A DNA stretch of 44,654 nucleotides from positions 1 to 44,654 of the forward strand of contig JARRBB010000008.1 in the NCBI GenBank assembly GCA_029981435.1, written 5' to 3'. Positions 35,251-44,558 of the stretch are shown here, piece by piece (the stretch's first letter is position 1; each line of letters begins with the position of its first letter). A model generated the notes under the pieces. The model was given only the letters and a program-made list of their open reading frames with translations. It had not been told where the DNA came from and did not search any database. This stretch comes from Thermotogaceae bacterium. Lineage in GTDB: Bacteria; Thermotogota; Thermotogae; B21-G9; HyVt-16. A program made the translations under genes and the position numbers.

Positions 35251-36206
35251 GTTTCATCAATCCTTCCAAGTTTAAGGCTTAAATCCCATAATTTCTGGGC
35301 TTCTTCACGATCTTTTGCAGGGGGTGCAGGTTCTTCTAAGGTTGTTAAATTAAAAAATTTGCAACTTATATCTTTCACTTTATCTGATACTCCCAGATAA
35401 TACAGAGCTTCAGCTGATATCTCGGGAGATTTTGACATTCTATCGATGATGTTTTTTTTAAACCAGCGGTATGTAAAACCATTTTCCTTACCTGTTCCTG
35501 TTCTTACCATCCCAGGATGCATAGCGTTGATAGTTATACCTGTATTTTTGAGATAATCGCAGAATATAATCATAGAAAGAAGCTGTGCAAGTTTTGAATG
35601 ACCATAAGCCTTCAATCCAGAATATTTTCTTTTTTCCCAGTTGATATCATCCAGTCTCAAGCCCCATGCAGCAAAACGATAGGCTTCTGAATTCACAAAA
35701 ATTATCCTTCCACTTTTTTGAGCAACAAGTTTTTTTCTCAACAAATAAGTTATCACGAAAGATGCGAGGTAGTTAACAGCAAACGTCATCTCTATTCCGT
35801 CAACTGTGATGATTTTTCTTTGAAGATAAACACCTGCATTGTGGATAAGAACATCGATATTTTCGCTGAGATCTGATAGAGCTTTTCCAACTCTGTGCAT
35901 ATCATCCAACTTGCTGAGGTCAGCTATTATGTAATCAAAATCCGAACCAAATGTATTTCTCAATTCTTCACACAGCTTTTTTGATTTTTCAACATCTCGA
36001 TTGATGGCCAATACTTTTGCACCGTGCGACGCGTATTTTCTCGCGGTATAATAACCTATTCCTGAAGTTGCACCGGTTATTACAACCAGTCCATTGAAAT
36101 CCTCATAACACTTTTCTGGTTCTTTGAAACTGTTTTTTATCATTGCAAATACGTTCGACCATTTGTATTGTGGCCAGTATTTTAAAATAAGGCTTTTTTC
36201 TTTCAT
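35247..36206 (-). CDS. short-chain dehydrogenase/reductase (retinol dehydrogenase-like)
   Basis: This NAD(P)-dependent SDR of 319 residues has TGATSGIG (44-51), HNAG (122-125) and the catalytic S173, Y201 and K205 (NSEAY, AYGHSKLAQ). Extra sequence at the N-terminus (about 40 residues) and the C-terminus makes it longer than classical SDRs. The subgroup with NxxY-x3-K and HPGMVRTG resembles retinol dehydrogenases, WW-domain oxidoreductases and protochlorophyllide reductases. In this operon it likely reduces or oxidises a hydrophobic alcohol or ketone. RBS GGGTGAT. Confidence 0.85.
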   Translation of the reverse strand: MKEKSLILKYWPQYKWSNVFAMIKNSFKEPEKCYEDFNGLVVITGATSGIGYYTARKYASHGAKVLAINRDVEKSKKLCEELRNTFGSDFDYIIADLSKLDDMHRVGKALSDLSENIDVLIHNAGVYLQRKIITVDGIEMTFAVNYLASFVITYLLRKKLVAQKSGRIIFVNSEAYRFAAWGLRLDDINWEKRKYSGLKAYGHSKLAQLLSMIIFCDYLKNTGITINAMHPGMVRTGTGKENGFTYRWFKKNIIDRMSKSPEISAEALYYLGVSDKVKDISCKFFNLTTLEEPAPPAKDREEAQKLWDLSLKLGRIDET

Positions 36207-36210
36207 AAAA

Positions 36211-36660
36211 TCACCCGAATACCTTTTTCATGAATTTTCTGTAAAGTTTGTTCAAAAGTGGTATGTTGTCAAATATATCTCCCCAGAGATCATAGTAATC
36301 CCTCTGATCTATTATCTTTCCATTCTCGTTCAATAGTATTCTGCTGGCTCCATAAATAGTGGATTTTTTGGTTCTTCTAAAAAGAATGTTCATTTCCCAT
36401 TCCATAAATATTATTCTGTCATTCATAACAGCATTCACAATCTTGAATTCAAGTTCTTTGGATCTCTTTGTAAGTCTTTCAATTACACCTTTAAATTCTT
36501 CTATGCCGTTGACTTCCTGCACTGTATCACGAAAATGAATACTGTCATCGTAATAAGGAATTATATGTGACCAGTCCGGTTTTCCACCTGTACTGTATAT
36601 TTTTGTCCAGAGTTCTATGAAATGTTCGAGACTTTTGATCGTATATTCTTCTATTTTCAC
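36211..36660 (-). CDS. SnoaL-like / NTF2-fold small protein
   Basis: This 149-residue NTF2-fold protein has IIPYYDDSIHFRDTVQEVNG near the start, then FMEWEMNILFRR and YGASRILLNENGKI, and ends with DQRDYYDLWGDIFDN. From memory it most resembles the 'nuclear transport factor 2 family' proteins that sit with SDR, FAD oxidoreductase, DUF1365 and cyclopropane-fatty-acid-synthase-like genes in the singlet-oxygen (ChrR/RpoE) regulons of proteobacteria. NTF2-fold proteins of this kind act as isomerases, cyclases or ligand carriers; the activity here is unknown. RBS GGAGGGAG. Gaps of 4 and 10 nt to its neighbours. Confidence 0.75.
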   Translation of the reverse strand: MKIEEYTIKSLEHFIELWTKIYSTGGKPDWSHIIPYYDDSIHFRDTVQEVNGIEEFKGVIERLTKRSKELEFKIVNAVMNDRIIFMEWEMNILFRRTKKSTIYGASRILLNENGKIIDQRDYYDLWGDIFDNIPLLNKLYRKFMKKVFG

Positions 36661-36670
36661 TCCCTCCAGC

Positions 36671-37138
36671 TCAGTTAAGGATAAAAATGTAGTAGTTCAG
36701 AACACTTGCAAAACTTACCCAGCAAATATAGGGAATTAATAGAATGCCAGCAACCTTTGATATTTTGTAGAATGTTATAATGTTAATCAATATGAAGAAC
36801 CACAGAATTATTATTTCAATAAAAGCTGCTAAAGGGTTTTTAAGACCGAAGAAAAGCATAGACCAAAGAAAGTTCAAAATTAACTGTGAAAAATAAATAA
36901 AGACGGGCAGTTTATAGCTACCACCAAAGTTATCTTTCCAGACCAGATAAAACGCCAATCCTATCAATATGAAAAGGGTAGTCCATGCGGGCGCGAACAG
37001 CCAGTTAGGAGGGTTGAAGGCGGGTTTGTTGAGATTTGGATACCAAGTGTCTAAAGAGCTTGAGGTAATTAAAGAACCAGCAAAACCAATTAACAAAGGT
37101 ATCAGTAAAGAAACTATTAATTTTTGATATTTTTTCAT
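36671..37138 (-). CDS. tspO: TspO/MBR family membrane protein
   Basis: TspO is a five-helix membrane protein that binds porphyrins, heme and sterol-like ligands and is linked to oxidative or light responses in bacteria. The 155-residue sequence has WYPNLNKPAFNPPNWLFAP with conserved W32, P43 and W46, then AWTTLFILIG, NFLWSMLFFGLKNP and PYICWVSFASVLNYYI, all family signatures. I chose ATG at 37138, about 6 nt after GGGTGATT; an in-frame GTG at 37147 overlaps that site. It is the first gene of the minus-strand operon that ends with the Rieske oxygenase, so the operon's chemistry may concern a TspO ligand. Confidence 0.93.
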   Translation of the reverse strand: MKKYQKLIVSLLIPLLIGFAGSLITSSSLDTWYPNLNKPAFNPPNWLFAPAWTTLFILIGLAFYLVWKDNFGGSYKLPVFIYFSQLILNFLWSMLFFGLKNPLAAFIEIIILWFFILINIITFYKISKVAGILLIPYICWVSFASVLNYYIFILN

Positions 37139-37296
37139 CTTAATCACCCATTTATAATTATATCAAAAAAAAAAAAGAAATATTTCAACTAATCCCACTT
37201 TTTTGAGACTGATGTATTGTCTATTTACTAAGTGCGATAAAATATGATAAAATATATTAATAATATTAATTTACCCTAATTTAGGAAGTGATTAAA
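37139..37296. promoter_or_regulatory. divergent promoter region between tspO and iorA
   Basis: For tspO, TATAAT on the minus strand is at 37162-37157, with TTGAAA at 37188-37183, but the spacer is 20 nt and contains a run of 12 As (plus-strand 37165-37176). For iorA, TTGTCT at 37217-37222 is followed by TAAAAT at 37238 or TATGAT at 37243. The -10 zone is a tandem 10-bp duplication, GATAAAATAT, at 37236-37245 and 37246-37255. No clear operator palindrome is seen. Confidence 0.4.
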
Positions 37297-39144
37297 TTGA
37301 AAAAAATAGGTGATATTTTAGTTCAGGAGGGACCGTTTTCAGAGATAGTTATAGGAAACACTGCAATAGTTAGAGGAATGATAGAAAGTGGTGTGAAAGT
37401 AGTTACTTCTTATCCAGGTTCACCAACCCCAGAGATAGCAGAGGCTACAAAATCAATACCAGAGGAAAAAAGGCCTTTCTATTTCGAATTCTCCACGAAC
37501 GAGAAGGTTGCCCTTGAAGTTGCCTTTGGGGCATCGATAAACGGAAATACTTCTTGTGTTTTCTTTAAAAGCGTTGGAATGAACGTGGTTGCTGACTCTT
37601 TTGTACAGCTCAGTATGATGGAACTTACAGGTGGAATGGTTGTAGTGATAGGAGACGATCCAGGAGCGAACAGTTCTCAAAATGAGCAGGACAATAGACA
37701 TTATGCGAGGTTATCTTACACACCTGTTTTTGAGCCAAAAGACGCACAGGAAGTTTATGGAATGTTTTTAAAGGCTGTTGAATATTCAAGAGAACTCAGA
37801 TCGCCCGTGATATTAAGATTGACTACTCACACCGCTCATTTTAAGCAAAAGGTAAATTTTGGAAAGTACATTCCAAAGGAATCTTATGCTGAATTCGCTC
37901 CTGAGGAGAATGGACCTTATATTCCGATTGGTTCAAACGTCGCTGTAATGAAAAGACGTGCGCTTGAAAAATTAAAAATCTGGGAAAAAATTTCAGAAAG
38001 ATTCGTCTTTTTTCATAATTCAAAAAATGATAGAGGTGTAATAACTGCTGGTCTCCCTTATCTATCACTTCTGGAGGTCCTGAAGGAAAATATAAACAGA
38101 GTCGATATTTTGCGTTTGGGAATAATTTACCCGCTTCCAAGGAACTCGATAATAAAGTTCCTGAAAGAGCATAAAGAAGTTAAAATCCTGGAAGAGCTCG
38201 ATGATTTTCTGGAAGAAAAAATAAAATCAATAGCTTATGAAGAAGGTATTAGAACGAAAATACATGGGAAACTCGATGTTGAAGACTGGATTGGAGAATA
38301 TACACCATTAAAAGTCGGAAATATCATAGCGAAAACATGGCCTGATCTTGTTCAGAATGCAAAAGAAGCACCTCGTAGTTTGAGAACTGTTTCAAGGCCT
38401 CCCCAACTCTGCCCAGGGTGTGGTCATAGGCCGGTATTCTATGTTCTATCTAAATTACTGTCAAGACACGATATATCTGTCGCTGATATAGGTTGCCATA
38501 CACTTGGATTTTTGGAACCATATAAGATCGGACAGGTTCTTTTATCCATGGGCCACTCAACCGGTACTGCATCAGGACTATCATTATTCAATTCCAGTCG
38601 AAAGGTTGTTGCTTTACTCGGAGATTCTACTTTTTTCCACGCCGGACTTCCAGGAATAATAAATGCCGTGTACAACGATCACGATTTTACCCTGATAATA
38701 ATGGAAAATGGAACAACTGCTATGACAGGGCATCAGGATCATCCAGGAAAAAGGATAAGAATCAGAAAACTACTTGAAGCTATGGAAATAAAAAATATCT
38801 GGGAAGTAGATACTTACAATTCTAATCTTGAAAAAACTGTTGAAGAATCTTTGAATACAAGAGGATTCAGCGTCGTTATCGCAAAGCATCCATGCATGCT
38901 CAAATTTACAAGAGAGAGAAGAAAAAAAGGAATAATCAAGGTACCGCAAATGAAAGTAACCGAAAAATGCACATTGGCCAATGTATGCATAGCAAAATTT
39001 GCTTGTCCAGCATTTCAAACAGATAATGAAGGAAAAGTTTTTGTTCAAACGGATCTCTGTATCGGGGATGGTTCGTGCAGAGGTGTTTGCCCTTCAGGAG
39101 CTCTACAATTTGAAAAAGCTATGAAAGCTGGTGATAAAAAATGA
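37297..39144 (+). CDS. iorA: indolepyruvate:ferredoxin oxidoreductase alpha subunit, with altered Fe-S motifs
   Basis: IorA is the large TPP-binding subunit that decarboxylates aryl-pyruvates (from aromatic amino acids) to aryl-acetyl-CoA and reduces ferredoxin. The N-terminal half resembles the pyrimidine-binding domain (VVTSYPGSPTPEI). The TPP domain has CPGCGHRPVFYVL, LLGDSTFFHAG and ENGTTAMTGHQDHPG. The C-terminal ferredoxin-like tail has C558-x2-A-x2-C564-x5-C570P and C588-x2-D-x2-C594-x3-C598P, so the second cysteine of each usual CxxCxxC is replaced by Ala561 and Asp591. I prefer TTG at 37297 over GTG at 37288, which overlaps the ribosome binding site. Length 615. It overlaps iorB by ATGA. 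Confidence 0.9.
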   Translation: MKKIGDILVQEGPFSEIVIGNTAIVRGMIESGVKVVTSYPGSPTPEIAEATKSIPEEKRPFYFEFSTNEKVALEVAFGASINGNTSCVFFKSVGMNVVADSFVQLSMMELTGGMVVVIGDDPGANSSQNEQDNRHYARLSYTPVFEPKDAQEVYGMFLKAVEYSRELRSPVILRLTTHTAHFKQKVNFGKYIPKESYAEFAPEENGPYIPIGSNVAVMKRRALEKLKIWEKISERFVFFHNSKNDRGVITAGLPYLSLLEVLKENINRVDILRLGIIYPLPRNSIIKFLKEHKEVKILEELDDFLEEKIKSIAYEEGIRTKIHGKLDVEDWIGEYTPLKVGNIIAKTWPDLVQNAKEAPRSLRTVSRPPQLCPGCGHRPVFYVLSKLLSRHDISVADIGCHTLGFLEPYKIGQVLLSMGHSTGTASGLSLFNSSRKVVALLGDSTFFHAGLPGIINAVYNDHDFTLIIMENGTTAMTGHQDHPGKRIRIRKLLEAMEIKNIWEVDTYNSNLEKTVEESLNTRGFSVVIAKHPCMLKFTRERRKKGIIKVPQMKVTEKCTLANVCIAKFACPAFQTDNEGKVFVQTDLCIGDGSCRGVCPSGALQFEKAMKAGDKK

Positions 39145-39707
39145 AATTTGATGTTTTTATAATCGGTGTAGGTGGTCAAGGAATAGGAATGCTGAGTGAA
39201 TTGCTTATGAGAGCCATAGATTACAGTGGGCAAAGATGTGTTGGTGTGGACACCCATGGTCTTGCCCAACGGGGTGGTGTTGTTTCTTCACACATCAGAA
39301 TAGGTGAAGCATTTTCCCCTATGGTTGTTCCCGGAGAAGTTGACCTTGTACTTGCACTTGAAAGACACGAAGCAGCAAGAGGTATAAATTTTTTGAAAAA
39401 AGGCGGTACTTTGGTCTATTACGACACTTCATGGCAGCCACTCCCAGTAAGGCTGGGAAAAGAAAAAGAAATATCGAATGAAGAGATAGAGAGATTTTCT
39501 TTAGAAAATGATGTAAAAGTTTACAGAATCAGGTATAAACTTCCCGATGTAAGAATGCAAAACATGGCTTTACTTGCGAATGTGGTGAAAAATAAATTGA
39601 TTCCTTCGCTGAATTTTAATCATTGTTTAAAAGCCATGGAAGATTTAATGACTGGCGATATTTTAAAAATTAATCAGGAATTTTTTTTGAAAACAGTTAA
39701 CGAATGA
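39141..39707 (+). CDS. iorB: indolepyruvate:ferredoxin oxidoreductase beta (gamma-type) subunit
   Basis: IorB is the CoA-handling subunit that partners IorA. The 188-residue sequence begins with [17 protein letters not shown] and has [20 protein letters not shown], both hallmarks of the gamma domain of 2-oxoacid:ferredoxin oxidoreductases. The start ATG overlaps the iorA stop by 4 nt. korA follows closely. Confidence 0.92.
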   Translation: MKFDVFIIGVGGQGIGMLSELLMRAIDYSGQRCVGVDTHGLAQRGGVVSSHIRIGEAFSPMVVPGEVDLVLALERHEAARGINFLKKGGTLVYYDTSWQPLPVRLGKEKEISNEEIERFSLENDVKVYRIRYKLPDVRMQNMALLANVVKNKLIPSLNFNHCLKAMEDLMTGDILKINQEFFLKTVNE

Positions 39708-39724
39708 TTTTTGGAGGTGAAACC

Positions 39725-41431
39725 ATGAATGATTTATTTTTTGAAAAGCCTGCCGGTGAAATATCAATAGTACTTAGTGGAGCAGCCGGTCAAGGTATTC
39801 AAACAGTCGAGTACATATTCACCAAAGTTGCGAAAGATTCTGGTTTCTATGTTTTTGCAACCAAAGAATACATGTCAAGAGTTAGAGGAGGGAACAATAC
39901 AACTGAACTCAGAATATCCGAAAAACCTGTTTATGCTTATGTTGACAGAATCGATATAGTTGTTCCGCTCAACAACAATGCCCTTGAGAGAATCAGAAAG
40001 CGAATAAGTGAAAAAACTATAATCCTTGGAAGTCCGAAATACGTGGAAGGAGAGAAAAATTCCATACCCGTAAAATTTGAAGAGATTGCCGAGAGTTTTG
40101 GGAACAAAATATATGCTAACTCCGTGGCGATAGGAGTTCTTTCGGGAATAATTGGTGCCGATGAGGATAAGCTGATCCAGAATATATCGGAGCATTTTCA
40201 GAAAAAAGGTGAAAAAATTGTTAAAGACAACATAAATGCCGCACTTAAAGGATTTGAAATTGGAAAAACGCTTGGTCTGAATTATGAAATAAAACCGGAT
40301 GAAAAGGTCAGATCCCAGATTTTGCTGAATGGTTCTGTTGCAGTTGCAAGGGGTGCAATAGCTGGTGGCTGTAATTTCATATCTTCATATCCTATGTCTC
40401 CCTCAACTGCTGTTTTCACTGAACTTTCAAGATTATCAAATGAGTATGGAATAATAATAGAACAGGCAGAAGACGAGATTGCAGCAGCAAACATGGCAAT
40501 AGCAGCATGGTATGCAGGTGCAAGGGCTATGGCAACAACCTCTGGCGGTGGTTTTGCATTGATGACAGAAGCTATGAGTTTGGCGGGTATGATAGAAACT
40601 CCTGTGGTTGTTCACATAGGACAGAGACCGGGACCTGCCACCGGACTTCCTACAAGAACAGAGCAGGCTGATTTGAACCTTGTGCTTTATGCAGGCCATG
40701 GTGAATTCCCAAGGATAATATACGCTCCCGGAAATCTGGAAGAAGCTTATTTGCTATCTGCCAAAGCCTTCAACATGGCAGATAAATATCAGATACCTGT
40801 CTTTTTACTTACAGATCAGTATCTTCTCGATTCTTTTTACAACATAGACGAATTCCCAGAGATCGAAATTGAAAGATATGTTGTAAAAACATCTGAAAAT
40901 TACAGAAGGTACGAAGTAACAGATGATGGAATATCGCCAAGGGGTATACCTGGATACGGTGATGGATTGGTTCGTGTTGACAGTGATGAACATGATGAAT
41001 TTGGCCATATAACTGAAAGCTCAGAAGTAAGAATAAAAATGGTGGACAAAAGGTTGAAAAAAACCCAGAAGATTCTTGAAGATTTCGAACCGCCAAAGCT
41101 TTTCGGTGGTGATGAATTTGATTATCTTGTTGTCTGCTGGGGCTCCACACAGCAAATCGTTAAAGAAGCTGTTGAGAAACTCGGTAATGAAAAGATAGCC
41201 GTTCTTCACTTTTCACAGGTTTATCCTTTGCACAGTTCGGTGAAAAAATATTTCGAAAAAGCAAAGAAAACGATCTTCGTTGAGCAGAATGCAACAGGAC
41301 AGTTCGCGAACCTTTTAAAGCTCGAATTCGGTGTCGATACATCTACGAGGATACTAAAATACAGCGGATATGTTTTTTCAGTTGAAGAAGTGGCACAGAG
41401 AATTCTTGGGGAGGTTGAAAAAGATGTTTGA
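39725..41431 (+). CDS. korA: 2-oxoacid:ferredoxin oxidoreductase subunit alpha (fused gamma-alpha)
   Basis: This protein joins an N-terminal gamma domain (about 1-190, [31 protein letters not shown]) to the alpha pyrimidine-binding domain ([49 protein letters not shown]). The layout is that of KorA/VorA enzymes that act on 2-oxoglutarate or branched 2-oxoacids with ferredoxin; the substrate is uncertain. ATG at 39725 is preferred because GGAGGTGAAACC precedes it; an upstream ATG at 39704 overlaps iorB. Length 568. It overlaps korB by 8 nt. Confidence 0.92.
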   Translation: MNDLFFEKPAGEISIVLSGAAGQGIQTVEYIFTKVAKDSGFYVFATKEYMSRVRGGNNTTELRISEKPVYAYVDRIDIVVPLNNNALERIRKRISEKTIILGSPKYVEGEKNSIPVKFEEIAESFGNKIYANSVAIGVLSGIIGADEDKLIQNISEHFQKKGEKIVKDNINAALKGFEIGKTLGLNYEIKPDEKVRSQILLNGSVAVARGAIAGGCNFISSYPMSPSTAVFTELSRLSNEYGIIIEQAEDEIAAANMAIAAWYAGARAMATTSGGGFALMTEAMSLAGMIETPVVVHIGQRPGPATGLPTRTEQADLNLVLYAGHGEFPRIIYAPGNLEEAYLLSAKAFNMADKYQIPVFLLTDQYLLDSFYNIDEFPEIEIERYVVKTSENYRRYEVTDDGISPRGIPGYGDGLVRVDSDEHDEFGHITESSEVRIKMVDKRLKKTQKILEDFEPPKLFGGDEFDYLVVCWGSTQQIVKEAVEKLGNEKIAVLHFSQVYPLHSSVKKYFEKAKKTIFVEQNATGQFANLLKLEFGVDTSTRILKYSGYVFSVEEVAQRILGEVEKDV

Positions 41432-42254
41432 AACGAAGATATACGATATTCCTGATGCAGATATAGCATGGTGTCCAGGGTGTGGAAATTTTGGAATTAT
41501 AAACGAGTTAAAAACGGCACTGGCTCAGCTCGAATTAGAACCCACAAGAGTTGTGATTGTATCCGGCATCGGGCAGGCAGCTAAAATGCCTCAATATGTT
41601 AGAACTCACATGTTCAATGGGCTGCATGGAAGATCCTTACCAGCAGCAGTGGCTGTAAAGATGGTTAATCCTGAGCTGGTAGTTATCGCCGAAAGTGGAG
41701 ATGGTTGTTCTTATGGTGAAGGTGGTAATCATTTCATTCACACTATAAGGAAAAACCCCGATATAACCAATATAGTCCATGATAATCAAATATATGGTTT
41801 AACAAAAGGGCAGGCATCACCAACAACAGCACGTGGCCAGGTAACGACACTCCAGTTCGATGGTGTTTATGTTGATCCATTTAATCCTATAGCTGTTGCT
41901 GTTGCACTGGATGCGTCCTTTGTCGCAAGAAGCTTTTCAGGTAACTTCGACTTGACAGTTGAATTGATAAAACAGGGCATTCAGCATAAAGGATATGCCT
42001 TGATAGATATTCTTCAACCATGTGTGACATTCAACAAGGTTAATACATATCAGTGGTACAAAGAAAATACTTACATATTACCCGACAGTTATGATCCATT
42101 TGATAGAGAGGCAGCATTCAGAGTAGCTACCGATAACTCAAAATTTGCCCTTGGGATAATATACAGAAATCCTGACAAACCTATTCTTGAAGAACAGCTT
42201 GCACCATACAAAAAGGACAAAACCCCGGTAGCTTACAGGGGGCTGATACAATGA
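41424..42254 (+). CDS. korB: 2-oxoacid:ferredoxin oxidoreductase subunit beta (TPP-binding)
   Basis: KorB is the TPP-binding subunit that pairs with the fused KorA. It has [15 protein letters not shown] (cofactor/cluster motif), [32 protein letters not shown] and [16 protein letters not shown]. Length 276. I chose ATG at 41424, which has GGGGAGG 9-10 nt upstream; an in-frame start at 41370 lies well inside korA. There is no separate delta ferredoxin subunit, so electrons must leave to soluble ferredoxin. It overlaps the next gene by ATGA. Confidence 0.93.
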   Translation: MFETKIYDIPDADIAWCPGCGNFGIINELKTALAQLELEPTRVVIVSGIGQAAKMPQYVRTHMFNGLHGRSLPAAVAVKMVNPELVVIAESGDGCSYGEGGNHFIHTIRKNPDITNIVHDNQIYGLTKGQASPTTARGQVTTLQFDGVYVDPFNPIAVAVALDASFVARSFSGNFDLTVELIKQGIQHKGYALIDILQPCVTFNKVNTYQWYKENTYILPDSYDPFDREAAFRVATDNSKFALGIIYRNPDKPILEEQLAPYKKDKTPVAYRGLIQ

Positions 42255-43231
42255 GAAACTCCAATTACAAGTTGATTCCAGAATTTGTCTTAAAAGATGA
42301 GGAGAAGAAAGATTTTAGCTGGCAGAATCTACTTGGAAAATATTCAGTTGTATACTTCTATCCCAAAGCAAACACTCCTGGCTGTACGCTTGAAGGAATT
42401 GATTTTTCGCGATTAATTGACGAGTTCAACGGAAATGTCGTAGGAATATCACCAGATGATTGTAAAGCAATAACCTCTTTTAAATCGAAGAAAGGACTCA
42501 AGGTTAAACTATTATCTGATCCTGAAAAAGAAGTTGCGAGAGCCTTTGGTGCTACCGATGGTGAAAAACTCGTAAGATCCACTTTTATAATCGATCCCTG
42601 GGGAAGAATAAGAAAAGAATGGATAAAGGTGAGTGTCAAAGGTCATGCAGAGCAGGTTTTAAATGAATATAAAAAAATCATTGCAAGTGATCTTGAACTG
42701 AATGAAAACATCTCTTTCAGAAGAGCCTTCAGAGCTGTAAAATCAGACCCCATTAGTGATGAAGAAATCAAAACACTTATCAGAGCAGCTCACCTGGCAC
42801 CTTCGTGTGCTAACAAACAACCGTGGAGATTTGTGATCGTTCGCAATGAAGAAAAGCTGAAAAAACTCCATGAGGCTTTAAGCGATGGAAATTACTGGAT
42901 GAAATACGCACCGGCAATAATAGTTGTCCACACAAAGGATGAACTTGACTGCCAGCTCAGCGACAACAGAAATTATGCGCTCTATGATACGGGAACAGCG
43001 GTTGGTTTTTTGGTCGTTCAAGCAACGCAGATGGGTTTGATAGCTCATCCCATTGCTGGATTCGAACCATTGAAAGTGAAAGAACTTTTGAACATAGAGG
43101 GCACCGTTATAACCTTAATCGCTGTTGGCAGGTGGGGAAATTTCGACATTCTGAACGATAAACATCTGCAAATTGAAAAAAGCGAAAGAAGGAGAGTTGA
43201 TTTAGAGGAGATTTACAGATTTGATAGTTAA
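42251..43231 (+). CDS. peroxiredoxin-nitroreductase fusion
   Basis: This 326-residue protein fuses a BCP-type peroxiredoxin (about 1-150) to an FMN nitroreductase-like domain (about 160-326). The peroxidatic cysteine is C45 in [12 protein letters not shown]. The BCP resolving cysteine five residues later is absent, so it is a one-Cys type, although C71 is nearby. The second domain has [18 protein letters not shown] and [19 protein letters not shown], the FMN-binding signatures. A hybrid of this kind is known from Thermotoga maritima, where the flavin domain is thought to supply electrons to the peroxidase. It is the last gene of the ior-kor operon and likely protects these O2-labile enzymes. 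Confidence 0.9.
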   Translation: MRNSNYKLIPEFVLKDEEKKDFSWQNLLGKYSVVYFYPKANTPGCTLEGIDFSRLIDEFNGNVVGISPDDCKAITSFKSKKGLKVKLLSDPEKEVARAFGATDGEKLVRSTFIIDPWGRIRKEWIKVSVKGHAEQVLNEYKKIIASDLELNENISFRRAFRAVKSDPISDEEIKTLIRAAHLAPSCANKQPWRFVIVRNEEKLKKLHEALSDGNYWMKYAPAIIVVHTKDELDCQLSDNRNYALYDTGTAVGFLVVQATQMGLIAHPIAGFEPLKVKELLNIEGTVITLIAVGRWGNFDILNDKHLQIEKSERRRVDLEEIYRFDS

Positions 43232-43244
43232 TCATTTGTCGATG

Positions 43245-43280
43245 AAAAAACACGCTGGTTAAAAAACCGGCGTGTTTTTA
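43245..43280 (+). terminator. bidirectional terminator between the ior-kor operon and msrAB
   Basis: A stem of about 15 bp (43246-43260 with 43265-43279, one T-G pair) with an AAAA loop has an A-run on one side and a T-run on the other. It lies between convergent genes, and its right arm touches the msrAB stop. Confidence 0.85.
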
Positions 43281-44441
43281 TTCGAAAAGCTTTTTGTATG
43301 CAACATAACCTTTCCTTTCGAGTTCCTGCACCGGTATGAATCTTAAAGCAGCTGAATCTATACAATATCTCAAACCTGTTGGAGTGTTTTCTTTAAAAAC
43401 ATGTCCAAGATGAGAATCAGCGTGTTTGCTTCTAACTTCTGTTCTTTCCATACCATACGAATAATCTGGAACTTCGACTATATTTTCAGGTTCAAGTGGT
43501 TTTGTAAAGCTTGGCCAACCTGTTCCAGAATCGAATTTATCGATAGAACTGAAAAGTGGTTCACCAGAGACTACATCAACATATATTCCTGCATCATGGT
43601 TGTTCCAGTATTCGTTGTTGAAAGGCTGTTCCGTGCCATTTTCTTGAGTAACTTTGAACTGTAACGGGGTCAGAATTTGCTTAAGTATTTCGATCGATGG
43701 TTTTGTGTAACCAATCCAGTAACTCTGTCTCTCTGGAAACAATCTGAAATCTTCATAACCTTTCCAAGCATCTCTGAAATAGTTTTCTCTTCCAGAAGCT
43801 TTGTGATAAATCTGAAATCTCACCGGCTCAACCTGATAATAATCCTGGTGATATTTTTCTGCTGGGTAGAATTCTTTAGCTGGAAGAATCTGGGTGGAAA
43901 TTTTTTCAAAAATCTCGGCTTTTTCTATCCTTCTTTTTGATTCTTCTGCAAGCTCTTTTTGATTTTCATCCAAGTAAAAGATAGCCGTTCTGTATTGACT
44001 TCCACGGTCATAAAATTGACCATCCGAATCAGTAGGATCGATGTTCTTCCAGAATATTTCAAGTAACCTTTCGTAAGAGATTTCAGCTGGATTATAGATC
44101 ACTTTAACAGCTTCATAATGCCCCGTCTTTCCAGTAGAAACTTCTTCATAGCTCGGATTTGGAATGTCTCCGCCCGTGTAACCAGATACAGCATCTTTGA
44201 CACCTTCAAAAACTTCAAACGCAAATTCCATACACCAAAAACAGCCACCAGCAAAGATAGCTGTTTTATATTCAACGTTTAAATCATTTGAATCTTCCAT
44301 ATTTTTCACCTCAATTTTTTTATAATTGTTATCAACTGTTTTAGAAATAGGATTATCGTTGTTTTGGCCTAACAAAACCAGAGAAACTAATATAACTCCT
44401 ATCGAAATTAGTATCAACCATAGTATTTTTATCCTAAACAT
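43278..44441 (-). CDS. msrAB: membrane-anchored peptide methionine sulfoxide reductase MsrA-MsrB fusion
   Basis: This enzyme reduces both S- and R-methionine sulfoxides in proteins. An N-terminal hydrophobic anchor (about 5-24, [20 protein letters not shown]) suggests it acts outside the cytoplasmic membrane. The MsrA domain (about 57-215) has GGCFWC with C67. The MsrB domain (about 240-387) has [22 protein letters not shown] and catalytic C360 in [11 protein letters not shown]. The CxxC zinc pairs found in some MsrB proteins are absent. Length 387, the usual size for such fusions. AAGGAGG 9-10 nt before the ATG. It has its own promoter. Confidence 0.94.
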   Translation of the reverse strand: MFRIKILWLILISIGVILVSLVLLGQNNDNPISKTVDNNYKKIEVKNMEDSNDLNVEYKTAIFAGGCFWCMEFAFEVFEGVKDAVSGYTGGDIPNPSYEEVSTGKTGHYEAVKVIYNPAEISYERLLEIFWKNIDPTDSDGQFYDRGSQYRTAIFYLDENQKELAEESKRRIEKAEIFEKISTQILPAKEFYPAEKYHQDYYQVEPVRFQIYHKASGRENYFRDAWKGYEDFRLFPERQSYWIGYTKPSIEILKQILTPLQFKVTQENGTEQPFNNEYWNNHDAGIYVDVVSGEPLFSSIDKFDSGTGWPSFTKPLEPENIVEVPDYSYGMERTEVRSKHADSHLGHVFKENTPTGLRYCIDSAALRFIPVQELERKGYVAYKKLFE

Positions 44442-44496
44442 TTTAATAACCTCCTTCCCAAAAATTAGATTAATTAATTATTGTTAGTATAGTTTA

Positions 44497-44524
44497 ATTA
44501 TACACCTATTCAGGAAAAATGCAA
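44497..44524 (-). promoter_or_regulatory. msrAB: promoter of msrAB
   Basis: On the minus strand TTGCAT (44524-44519), a 16-nt spacer and a perfect TATAAT (44502-44497) lie 56 nt upstream of the msrAB start. Confidence 0.55.
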
Positions 44525-44558
44525 AGCGCTTTGGGATTTTTGAGCTTTACACATATAA

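Noticed and set aside
41370-41423. Upstream start for korB
   Set aside because: The extra 18 residues lie in korA and have no ribosome binding site; ATG at 41424 has GGGGAGG at the right distance.
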